A program made the translations under genes and the position numbers. Shown in pieces: positions 1 through 5,465 of a stretch of DNA of 5,465 bases; the stretch's first letter is position 1; each line of letters opens with the position of its first letter. The notes beneath the pieces were generated by a model. It did not search any database and was not told the origin of the DNA. It saw only the letters and a list, made by a program, of their open reading frames with translations. Source of the stretch: Rhodospirillaceae bacterium (lineage in GTDB: Bacteria > Pseudomonadota > Alphaproteobacteria > Rickettsiales > UBA3002). The stretch is from positions 1 to 5,465 of the forward strand of contig CANHAG010000112.1 in NCBI GenBank assembly GCA_947458525.1, given 5' to 3'.

Positions 1-1
1 A

Positions 2-49
2 CGCGAGGGCATAAGCTCACTCGCCGCGCTTGTCGGAAAAGACGTGTGA
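2..49 (+). CDS. Possible C-terminal end of a gene entering from the left edge
   Basis: Frame 2 of the plus strand is open from the window edge to a TGA at 47-49. It gives 15 residues, REGISSLAALVGKDV, which look like an ordinary protein C-terminus: a short amphipathic helix and then a charged tail. The other two plus-strand frames give either an early stop (TAA at 12-14) or an Arg/Lys-rich string that ends at 52-54, so this frame is the most protein-like. The gene would converge on the hydrolase at 115-771, with 65 bp between the stop codons. Fifteen residues are too few to name a family, and the call rests on plausibility alone. Confidence 0.3.
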   Translation, partial: REGISSLAALVGKDV

Positions 50-67
50 GGTAAGGGTAGCATCCTC

Positions 68-104
68 AGTAAATTTTCGTACCGAGTAAAAATTTTTCGC
101 GTAC
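68..104. repeat. Imperfect AT-rich tandem direct repeat between convergent gene ends
   Basis: Two adjacent copies of the pattern AGTAAA-TTTTCG-TAC are visible: AGTAAATTTTCGTAC at 68-82 and AGTAAAAATTTTTCGCGTAC at 85-104. The second copy differs by small insertions. It also contains the perfect 10-bp palindrome AAAAATTTTT at 88-97. The element lies in the gap between the putative left-edge stop codon and the stop of the hydrolase. A transcription-terminating role for both strands is possible from position, but there is no GC-rich stem followed by a T-run on either strand. Confidence 0.5.
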
Positions 105-114
105 TGGATGCCCG

Positions 115-771
115 CTATACCCCACCAAAGGATTTCCCAAGGAATTTCGTCGCAATCGCAATCCCCTCAGGGTCGATGCCGTGGGCGAGCATGGGGCGCG
201 TATGGGTTTCCACCGGCACGCGCGCGGCTTCAAGCGCTGCCTTGGCCATGCCCATGGCAGGGTAGGGGACGACGGGGTCCATCGCCCCATGAATCAGGCA
301 GATGGGCGGGCGGCTTAATGCCTCATCCGCAAGTGTCTGCGCCCCAATCAGCGCACCGGAAAACCCGACAATGGCGGCCAGTGGATTCGGCCTTCTGAGC
401 GCGCAGAAAAGTCCGGTCATGGTGCCTTGCGAGAAGCCGACAAGTGCCACCGCCGCATCCGCAAGTGCAAACCGGTCGCGCTGCTCGTCGATATATTGCT
501 GGAGGGTCGGCGCCACTTCGCGCACGCCGTTTTCCATGGATGCCAGTGACCAGTCGCGCAAGGAAAACCATTGATAGCCGTAAGGCGCCATGTCGCAGGG
601 GTAAGGCGCGTTGGGGGCAAGAAACTGGGTGTCGGGCAACGCCTCCGCAAGCGCCGGGGCAAGGCCGATGAGATCTTCGCCATCTGCCCCGAGCCCGTGC
701 AGCAGAATCACCAGCCGTTTCACCACGCCGCTTTCGGGCGCATAGTCAGGACCATCAAGAGGAAGCTGCAT
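115..771 (-). CDS. Alpha/beta hydrolase, phospholipase/carboxylesterase family
   Basis: This 218-residue protein is a serine hydrolase of the small phospholipase/carboxylesterase (acyl-protein thioesterase-like) group, whose members cleave ester or thioester bonds of small acyl substrates. The fold's landmarks are in order. An HG oxyanion-hole strand sits near residues 21-30 (VILLHGLGAD). The nucleophile elbow GFSQG puts the catalytic serine at 114. The acid is Asp165 in HGAMDPVVP, and the base is His197 in LAHG. Length is normal for the family and the triad is complete. There is no signal peptide, so it should be cytoplasmic. The ATG at 771-769 fits the family N-terminus. The purine-rich GAAAGAAAG on the minus strand at 792-784 lies about 12 nt upstream, so the ribosome site is weak. 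The gene is divergent from polA with a 72-bp gap. Family assignment is strong; the physiological substrate cannot be inferred, so no gene symbol is given. Confidence 0.92.
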   Translation of the reverse strand: MQLPLDGPDYAPESGVVKRLVILLHGLGADGEDLIGLAPALAEALPDTQFLAPNAPYPCDMAPYGYQWFSLRDWSLASMENGVREVAPTLQQYIDEQRDRFALADAAVALVGFSQGTMTGLFCALRRPNPLAAIVGFSGALIGAQTLADEALSRPPICLIHGAMDPVVPYPAMGMAKAALEAARVPVETHTRPMLAHGIDPEGIAIATKFLGKSFGGV

Positions 772-843
772 GGTGTGATAATACTTTCTTTCGTGCGTTG
801 GCGCGCTATGGTGTAGTCTTAATCACTTAAAGCGCAAGCAGGA
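772..843. promoter_or_regulatory. Divergent intergenic region between the hydrolase and polA
   Basis: These 72 bp separate two divergently transcribed genes, so promoters for both probably lie here or just inside the neighbouring coding sequence. I could not find a convincing -35/-10 pair on either strand. On the plus strand TTGGCG (798-803) and CTTAAT (818-823) are only 14 bp apart. On the minus strand TATTAT (783-778) is too close to the hydrolase start and has no -35 partner. A short direct repeat CTTAA-tca-CTTAA occupies 818-830. The regulatory role is inferred from gene orientation only. Confidence 0.35.
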
Positions 844-3636
844 ATGACACACCCACCCCGCCTGATTCTGGTTGATGGCTCGGGCTATATTTTCCGCGCC
901 TTTCACGCCCTGCCGCCACTGACAAGGGCGGATGGCACGCCGGTGGGCGCGGTCTACGGCTTCACCAACATGATGCTCAAGCTGCGCGAGCAGTTTGCAA
1001 GCGAGCATCTGGTGGTGATTTTTGATGCCTCGCGCCGCTCCTTCCGTCAGGAAATCTATCCGGAATATAAGGCGCACCGGCCGCCCGCGCCGGAAGAGCT
1101 GGTGCCGCAATTCGCCATTGTACGCGAAGCGACTTCCGCCCTTGGCATCCCCAGCATTGAGCAGGAGAATTTTGAGGCGGATGACCTGATTGCAAGCTAT
1201 GCCGAAGTTGCAAAGCGCGAGGGTGTAGAGACGATCATCGTATCTTCCGACAAAGATTTAATGCAGCTCATTGCCCCCGGCATTTCCATGCTTGACCCGA
1301 TGAAGCAGAAAACCATCGGCATGGCGGAGGTGGCTGAAAAATTCGGCGTAACGCCGGATAAGGTCGTAGAAGTGCAGGCACTGATTGGCGATGCGACGGA
1401 TAATGTGCCGGGGGTGCCCGGCATTGGCCCCAAGACCGCGGCGGAGCTGATTCATCAGTATGGGGATGTGGAAACGCTCCTTGCCTCGCTGCATGAAATC
1501 AAACAGCCCAAGCGGCGCGAAACCCTGATGCAGCATGCCAAAGATGCGCGGCTCTCGCGCCGTCTGGTGGAGCTCAAACGTGATATTCCCCTGCCGCAGC
1601 CGATCGATGATCTGCACGCCCAGCCACTCGATACTGACCGGCTGCTGGCCTTCCTGAAAGCGCAGAATTTTACCTCACTCATGAAGAAATTCGGGGGACA
1701 GGAAACGCCGGGTATTGGAAAGCCAGCGACGAGTGAAAAAGCTGCATCCTCCGTTACGCATCACGCACCACATATCACGCACCAAAGCTACACCACCATC
1801 CGCGATGCTGCGACCCTCACGCAATGGGTGAAAGAAGCGATGGATGCAGGGCATGTGGCGGTGGATACAGAGACCACCTCACTGCATGCGGTGGATGCAG
1901 ATCTGGTGGGGATTTCGCTCTGCATCACGCCGGGTAAGGCCGCTTATCTGCCGCTTGCGCATGTTGTGGGCGGGCATAAGAAACAGGAAGATTTATTTAC
2001 CAATAGCCCCACCCACCAGCGCGCTGAAGGCCAGATGGAAAAAGCGGAAGCACTCGCGATTCTCGCCCCGCTTTTTACCGATACGGCCACGCTCAAAATC
2101 GGTCATAATATCAAATACGACATGGTGGTTCTGGCAAATGACGGGCTGGCACCTGCTCCGGTTGCGGATACGATGCTGATGTCTTACGCGCTTTCTGCCG
2201 GGCTGAATGGTCAGGGACTGGATGAGCTGGCGGCGCTTTATTTTCATCACAAAATGATTTCCTTCGCGGAAGTAACGGGCAGCGGCAAACAGAAAAAACG
2301 CTTTGATGAGGTGGAGATTGAGGCTGCCACCAGCTACGCGGCGGAGGATGCGGATGTCACCATGCGGCTCTACGCGCATTTGAAGCCGGAACTTGCCCGG
2401 CAGAAAGTCACGCGCGTATATGAAACGATTGATCGCCCGATCATCCCCGCCATTGTGGCAATGGAGCGCACAGGGATTCTGGTGGATACAAAAAAACTCG
2501 CCGCACTTTCAAAGCGCATGGAAGGGGAGTTGACGCGGCTGGAAAAAGAAATCCACACCCTTGCGGGGATGGAATTTGCCGTCGCCTCGCCCAAGCAGTT
2601 AGGCGAGGTATTGTTTGAAAAATTGCAACTGGAAGGTGGCAGGAAATCCGCTAAATCGGGCGCCTATACAACGGATGCGGAGACGCTGGAAGCCCTGGCC
2701 GCGCAAGGCTACGAGATTGCCGGGAAGGTGCTGGAATGGCGGCATATGAGTAAGCTTAAAAGCACCTATACCGATACGCTGCCGGAAGCCATCAGCCCGA
2801 AAACCGGCCGGGTACATACCAGTTTTTCGCTTGCCACCACCACAACGGGGCGGCTTTCTTCCTCCGACCCTAATTTACAGAATATCCCCATCCGCACCGA
2901 TCTCGGGCGCGAGATTCGCGAGGCATTCATTGCCGCACCGGGATGCGTGCTGCTTTCCGCCGATTACTCACAGATCGAGCTTCGGCTGCTCGCGCATATG
3001 GCCGATATTCAGGCACTCAAAGACGCATTCCGGCACGGGGCAGATATTCACGCCATTACCGCCAGCCAGATGTTTGGTATACCGCCGGAGCAGGTGGATA
3101 GCGAGCTTCGGCGCAAGGCCAAGACCATCAATTTCGGGATTATCTATGGTATCAGCGCGCATGGGCTGGCGACCAGACTCGGCATTTCGCGCAGCGAAGC
3201 CGCGCAGTATATTGAGCGTTATTTTACGCAATATCCCGGCATCCGCGATTATATGGAGCGCACGATTGAATTTGTGCGCGAGCATGGCTATGCGGAGACG
3301 CTTTTCGGACGCAAAGTGCATGTGAAAAATATCAACGCCAAACAGGCGGCCTTGCGTAATTTTTCTGAACGCGCGGCGATTAATGCGCCGCTGCAGGGTA
3401 CGGCGGCGGATATCATCAAACGCGCCATGGCGGCGGTGCAGGCGTTTTTAACCTCTCCCGCCGGTAAGGGCGCGCGGATGCTCCTGCAGGTGCATGATGA
3501 GCTGGTGATTGAAGCGCCGGAGGGCGAGGCAGACGCGCTGGTGCCAAACATCAAATCCCTCATGGAAGGCGCGGCCACGCTTTCCATTCCGCTGACGGTA
3601 GAAGTAGGTATCGGGAGGAACTGGGGGCAGACCTAG
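844..3636 (+). CDS. polA: DNA polymerase I with 5' nuclease, proofreading exonuclease and polymerase domains
   Basis: This 930-residue enzyme removes RNA primers, fills gaps during Okazaki fragment maturation and performs repair synthesis in the cytoplasm. The 5' nuclease (about 1-285) has the acidic metal ligands D11, D61, E111, D113, D114, D136 and D138, then a helix-hairpin-helix region near 182-200. The 3'-5' exonuclease (about 318-515) keeps all its catalytic residues: D341 and E343 (DTE), D426 (NIKYD), and Y498 and D502 (YAAED), so proofreading should be active. The polymerase domain has motif A with D707 (SADYSQIELR), motif B from R756 through K760, F764 and Y768, and motif C HDE with D885 and E886. 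Length matches E. coli Pol I (928). The ATG at 844 is supported by homology and by an in-frame stop at 820-822, although AGGA directly abuts it. A His-rich linker lies at 305-313. It is probably transcribed alone. Confidence 0.99.
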   Translation: MTHPPRLILVDGSGYIFRAFHALPPLTRADGTPVGAVYGFTNMMLKLREQFASEHLVVIFDASRRSFRQEIYPEYKAHRPPAPEELVPQFAIVREATSALGIPSIEQENFEADDLIASYAEVAKREGVETIIVSSDKDLMQLIAPGISMLDPMKQKTIGMAEVAEKFGVTPDKVVEVQALIGDATDNVPGVPGIGPKTAAELIHQYGDVETLLASLHEIKQPKRRETLMQHAKDARLSRRLVELKRDIPLPQPIDDLHAQPLDTDRLLAFLKAQNFTSLMKKFGGQETPGIGKPATSEKAASSVTHHAPHITHQSYTTIRDAATLTQWVKEAMDAGHVAVDTETTSLHAVDADLVGISLCITPGKAAYLPLAHVVGGHKKQEDLFTNSPTHQRAEGQMEKAEALAILAPLFTDTATLKIGHNIKYDMVVLANDGLAPAPVADTMLMSYALSAGLNGQGLDELAALYFHHKMISFAEVTGSGKQKKRFDEVEIEAATSYAAEDADVTMRLYAHLKPELARQKVTRVYETIDRPIIPAIVAMERTGILVDTKKLAALSKRMEGELTRLEKEIHTLAGMEFAVASPKQLGEVLFEKLQLEGGRKSAKSGAYTTDAETLEALAAQGYEIAGKVLEWRHMSKLKSTYTDTLPEAISPKTGRVHTSFSLATTTTGRLSSSDPNLQNIPIRTDLGREIREAFIAAPGCVLLSADYSQIELRLLAHMADIQALKDAFRHGADIHAITASQMFGIPPEQVDSELRRKAKTINFGIIYGISAHGLATRLGISRSEAAQYIERYFTQYPGIRDYMERTIEFVREHGYAETLFGRKVHVKNINAKQAALRNFSERAAINAPLQGTAADIIKRAMAAVQAFLTSPAGKGARMLLQVHDELVIEAPEGEADALVPNIKSLMEGAATLSIPLTVEVGIGRNWGQT
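1753..1787 (+). repeat. Degenerate heptanucleotide repeat inside the PolA interdomain linker
   Basis: Five consecutive 7-mers can be laid out as GTTACGC, ATCACGC, ACCACAT, ATCACGC, ACCAAAG. The 11-mer ATCACGCACCA occurs exactly twice, at 1760-1770 and 1774-1784, with a 14-bp period. Because 7 is not a multiple of 3, successive units are read in different frames and together encode the histidine-rich stretch THHAPHITH (residues 305-313). This falls between the 5' nuclease and the exonuclease domains, where length variation is tolerated. Confidence 0.6.
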
Positions 3637-3658
3637 TTCGAAACTCCGCGCAACGTGT

Positions 3659-3687
3659 TTGCCGTAACTTCATCAAATTGTCATAAT
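3659..3687 (+). promoter_or_regulatory. Predicted sigma70-type promoter for the two-gene unit downstream of polA
   Basis: TTGCCG at 3659-3664 (4 of 6 consensus bases) and CATAAT at 3682-3687 (5 of 6) are separated by exactly 17 bp. They would start transcription near 3694, leaving a leader of about 40 nt before the ATG at 3737. The position in the gap after polA fits independent expression of the next two genes. This is a prediction from consensus only, and alphaproteobacterial -10 elements can deviate from it. Confidence 0.45.
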
Positions 3688-3724
3688 TCTGCCTTGCGTT
3701 TCTGCTAGAATGAGCCTGAAACAT

Positions 3725-3731
3725 GAGGGAG
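3725..3731 (+). promoter_or_regulatory. Shine-Dalgarno site that decides the start at 3737
   Basis: GAGGGAG lies 5 nt upstream of the ATG at 3737. It is the best ribosome binding site in the window and favours this ATG over the in-frame ATG at 3710, which has no comparable purine-rich site before it. Confidence 0.75.
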
Positions 3732-3736
3732 TTCTT

Positions 3737-4405
3737 ATGGCAGAAGATATAAAAATTTCTACCGCCCAGCTTGCCAAGGCGCTCACGCAGCTCAGCGAAT
3801 GTGAGGCGGCGAAGGAGGGTTTTCCGCATCTTGCTGAAGCGCTGAAATCTCAATCAGCGGCCTATGCGGCTCATAAGGGTCTGGTGGGGGAGGCGAAAGA
3901 ATTTATTACCCAGTATGACGCGTTGCAGGCACATATCCTGCCGCAGGAAAATGGCCTGTTTGCCTTCAAAGAGAGGGTGACGGATGTAATCAAATCCGAG
4001 AAAAGCGTGGCACTGGAGGCGCTGAATAAAAGGGTCGAAACACTCAAGAAAATTCCCGCTGACGATGCAAAGAAGCTGGACGCATTGAGCACTAAGCTTG
4101 GTGGTTGGTTTGGTGAGGTTCATAGTCAGGGTGGTTTTAGCCCCAAAGCCCTACAGGGGGCGGTGAAAAATAATTTTGCCTGGGCGGAAGGTAATAAGCT
4201 GAAAGCCTTCGGCCGTGGGGCGATCGCTGTGGGCGCCATTGGGCTGGTGGGTGACGGGCTCTTCCGCAGCAAAACGGGGGATGGCGAAGATCGCAGCCTC
4301 ATTGTGAGAGGTGGAGAAATCGGTATTTTTGCGGCCGCTGCTGCCCTTGCCCTGATTGCGGGTAAGGCAAAGCCGCTGGCCAGTGTAGCTGCGGCGGTGA
4401 AGTGA
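3737..4405 (+). CDS. Hypothetical protein, helical N-terminus and C-terminal membrane hairpin
   Basis: I do not recognise this 222-residue protein. Residues 1-150 look soluble and mostly helical, rich in Ala, Lys, Glu and Leu, with a coiled-coil-like stretch near 90-121 (LNKRVETLKK and following). There is no signal peptide. Two hydrophobic segments close the protein, about 159-176 (GRGAIAVGAIGLVGDGLF) and 194-209, separated by a short charged loop with SK at 178-179 and GEDR at 183-186. This suggests an inner-membrane hairpin with the N-terminal domain outside the bilayer; the side is not determined. The start at 3737 is chosen for its Shine-Dalgarno; an upstream ATG at 3710 would add nine residues. 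The stop overlaps the next start in TGATG, so the two genes are probably co-translated. I see no catalytic motif. It could be a structural, envelope or stress factor; the function is unknown. Confidence 0.85.
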   Translation: MAEDIKISTAQLAKALTQLSECEAAKEGFPHLAEALKSQSAAYAAHKGLVGEAKEFITQYDALQAHILPQENGLFAFKERVTDVIKSEKSVALEALNKRVETLKKIPADDAKKLDALSTKLGGWFGEVHSQGGFSPKALQGAVKNNFAWAEGNKLKAFGRGAIAVGAIGLVGDGLFRSKTGDGEDRSLIVRGGEIGIFAAAAALALIAGKAKPLASVAAAVK

Positions 4406-5022
4406 TGACGAACTCCGAACTCATAGCGGCTATCAAGTCGAGCTTATCGCAAGTTATCTCCGATGCTGCGCCGGCAGCACAAGAGCGCATCACCCAAGTC
4501 GCTACACGAATCGCCGAGGATCAACGATTTCACAGCTTTGACATTTTGCTCATGAAGGAGGAGTTTGCGAAAATAGTGGTTAGGCTTTATGATGTTGCGC
4601 CCGGAAATCCAAGCGAAAATATTGAGATTGGTAGGCTATATAAGAGGATGCAGACATCAAAAAATCTAATGGAGGATGCTGTCAAAAACGCAGGTGCCCA
4701 ACCAATCCATTCCACCCCGGAGATTATCGCCCGAGAAGCTGCTTTTAATGCGAGGGTAGATCCTCGACGGGGCGGTGGGGGTCTCTCAAAAGCATTGAAT
4801 GAAATCCAGATTGATAAGGGGACTGGATTGCTTTTTTCAGGGATGTTTGCCGTGGGTGCACTTGCTTCAGCTGCGAGTATTGTGAGTAAAGATGAGGCTA
4901 CGGGGGAAAGAAAAATTCATATAACTTCACTTATGCTTACCCTCGCACAGGGACTGCTTGCGGGGGGCATCGCCTATCTTTCATTCAGGCAGCCGCTAGG
5001 CGCACAAAGGATGCCCCGCTAA
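4405..5022 (+). CDS. Hypothetical protein with C-terminal membrane hairpin, partner of the preceding gene
   Basis: I do not recognise this 205-residue protein. Residues 1-110 look helical and soluble (for example RFHSFDILLMKEEFAKIVVR, 41-60). A basic, Gly-rich patch RRGGGG occupies 121-126. Two hydrophobic segments follow, about 140-160 and 175-194, with a polar loop containing SK (161-162) and GER (167-169). Size and architecture mirror the preceding protein. The ATG at 4405 overlaps the previous stop as TGATG; a GTG at 4402 would add one residue. No strong ribosome site is seen (GGTGAAG at 4396-4402 is weak), so translational coupling is likely. Arginine codons are unusual: of 14, six are AGG, one AGA and four CGA, whereas polA favours CGC and CGG. 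This may mean recent acquisition or relaxed selection. No catalytic motif is visible and the function is unknown. Confidence 0.8.
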   Translation: MTNSELIAAIKSSLSQVISDAAPAAQERITQVATRIAEDQRFHSFDILLMKEEFAKIVVRLYDVAPGNPSENIEIGRLYKRMQTSKNLMEDAVKNAGAQPIHSTPEIIAREAAFNARVDPRRGGGGLSKALNEIQIDKGTGLLFSGMFAVGALASAASIVSKDEATGERKIHITSLMLTLAQGLLAGGIAYLSFRQPLGAQRMPR

Positions 5023-5109
5023 AAATGAAGCGTATCAATCCCGGAGTTTTCACTCTATTGCATCAGATTTTGGTGTCCGGCGCGGATCGTTATGGGGCGC
5101 CATGACGTG
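5023..5109. other. Convergent intergenic gap without a recognisable gene or terminator
   Basis: This gap lies between the stop of the second hypothetical gene and the stop of the convergent LOG-family gene, so a bidirectional terminator would be expected. Two weak inverted repeats are present: GAGT-tttc-ACTC at 5044-5055, and GGCGC/GCGCC at 5079-5083 and 5097-5101, the latter running into the sequence next to the LOG stop. Neither is followed by a T-run on either strand, so no intrinsic terminator is called. Confidence 0.5.
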
Positions 5110-5465
5110 TCAGGCCTTAAGCCCCAGCAGCTGATCCAGCTCTGCTTCATTATGCACCACCTTGAAAAAATTGCTGGTTTCGGGGCGGGCGAATTTTTCA
5201 GCGATAATATGGTTCATCAGCTCCACCAGCTTATCCCAATAGCCCTGATAATTCAGAATAATGACGGGCTTGGTATGCAGCTCAATCTGTCGCCAGGTGA
5301 TGACCTCAAACATTTCATCAAGCGTGCCGAAACCCCCGGGCAGCACGAGAAACGCGTCTGAATTCTGGTACATGATGAATTTTCGCTCATGCATGGAATC
5401 AACCAGAAACATGCGGCTCAGGCCTTTATGCTCCGCCTCAATGCGGTTAAGGTGCCGCGGGAACA
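5110..5465 (-). CDS. LOG-family protein (TIGR00730 type), N-terminus cut by the right edge
   Basis: The visible 117 codons are the C-terminal part of a LOG-family Rossmann-fold protein. Characterised members are cytoplasmic phosphoribohydrolases that release the free base from nucleoside 5'-monophosphates, as in cytokinin activation; bacterial homologues are often misnamed lysine decarboxylases. The signature is clear: MHERK followed by PGGFGTLDE (5340-5314), then EVITWRQIELHTKPV and a C-terminal helix ending at the TGA at 5112-5110. The frame stays open through 5465 and the residues before the internal ATG at 5412 (for example HKGLSRMFLVDSMHERK) still match the family, so the true start lies beyond the window. 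About 65-80 N-terminal residues, including the glycine-rich nucleotide-binding loop, are missing. It converges on the hypothetical pair. Family is confident; the substrate of this member is inferred. Confidence 0.92.
   Translation of the reverse strand, partial: FPRHLNRIEAEHKGLSRMFLVDSMHERKFIMYQNSDAFLVLPGGFGTLDEMFEVITWRQIELHTKPVIILNYQGYWDKLVELMNHIIAEKFARPETSNFFKVVHNEAELDQLLGLKA

Noticed and set aside
778..783. TATTAT on the minus strand as a -10 element for the hydrolase
   Set aside because: It is only 6 nt from the start codon and the expected -35 position is GCGCGC. It is more likely chance AT-rich sequence in the leader.
1197..1617. Long minus-strand open frames inside polA, and others across 823-3587
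   Set aside because: They lie opposite a full-length polA with every motif intact, have skewed composition, show no recognisable motifs and lack ribosome sites. They are by-products of polA codon structure.
3613..3647. Hairpin at the end of polA (GGAG-GAACT pairing with AGTTC and CTCC)
   Set aside because: The stem is interrupted by a four-base bulge, has a 12-nt loop, overlaps the coding end and is not followed by a T-run, so it is not a credible terminator.
3678..3711. Alternative promoter TTGTCA (3678-3683) with TAGAAT (3706-3711)
   Set aside because: The spacer is 22 bp, too long for a sigma70-type promoter. TTGCCG-17-CATAAT just upstream is better spaced.
3710..3736. Upstream ATG at 3710 as start of the first hypothetical gene
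   Set aside because: It has no Shine-Dalgarno before it, while GAGGGAG sits 5 nt before the ATG at 3737.
5079..5101. GGCGC/GCGCC inverted repeat before the LOG stop codon as a terminator
   Set aside because: It has only 5 bp of stem, a 13-nt loop, and no T-run on either strand.
5092..5361. Plus-strand open frame of 89 codons opposite the LOG gene
   Set aside because: It is the antisense shadow of the LOG coding sequence, which carries the unmistakable PGGFGTLDE signature.
5110..5412. Minus-strand gene starting at the ATG at 5412 as a complete 100-residue protein
   Set aside because: The frame remains open to the window edge and the upstream residues match the LOG family, so 5412 is an internal methionine of a truncated gene.

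Overview
The window looks like a stretch of an alphaproteobacterial chromosome of moderately high G+C. The main clue is the complete DNA polymerase I gene, whose N-terminus and motif wording resemble alphaproteobacterial PolA. The taxonomic call is by pattern recognition only. Nothing here indicates a plasmid, prophage, insertion sequence, CRISPR array or RNA gene.

Layout from left to right: (1) positions 2-49 read as the last 15 codons of a plus-strand gene entering from the left edge (weak call). (2) A 65-bp AT-rich gap holds an imperfect tandem repeat. (3) A minus-strand serine alpha/beta hydrolase of the phospholipase/carboxylesterase family occupies 115-771. (4) A 72-bp divergent gap separates it from (5) polA at 844-3636, which is full length with all three enzymatic domains apparently intact. 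(6) A 100-bp gap carries a plausible sigma70-type promoter and a clear Shine-Dalgarno. (7) Two small unrecognised plus-strand genes follow (3737-4405 and 4405-5022), joined by a TGATG stop/start overlap. Each encodes a soluble, mostly helical N-terminal region followed by a C-terminal pair of hydrophobic segments. (8) An 87-bp gap with no gene separates them from (9) a convergent minus-strand LOG-family gene, cut by the right edge of the window.

The polymerase, the hydrolase and the LOG protein are ordinary housekeeping or metabolic genes with no obvious joint pathway. The part that is not explained is the two-gene unit between polA and the LOG gene. The two proteins share size, architecture and a few residues around the membrane hairpin, are probably translated together, and the second uses arginine codons very unlike polA. 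They may be a diverged duplicate pair acting together at the inner membrane. Their function cannot be read from the sequence, and I saw no catalytic motif in either. A smaller oddity is a histidine-rich interdomain linker in PolA, encoded by a degenerate 7-bp repeat.
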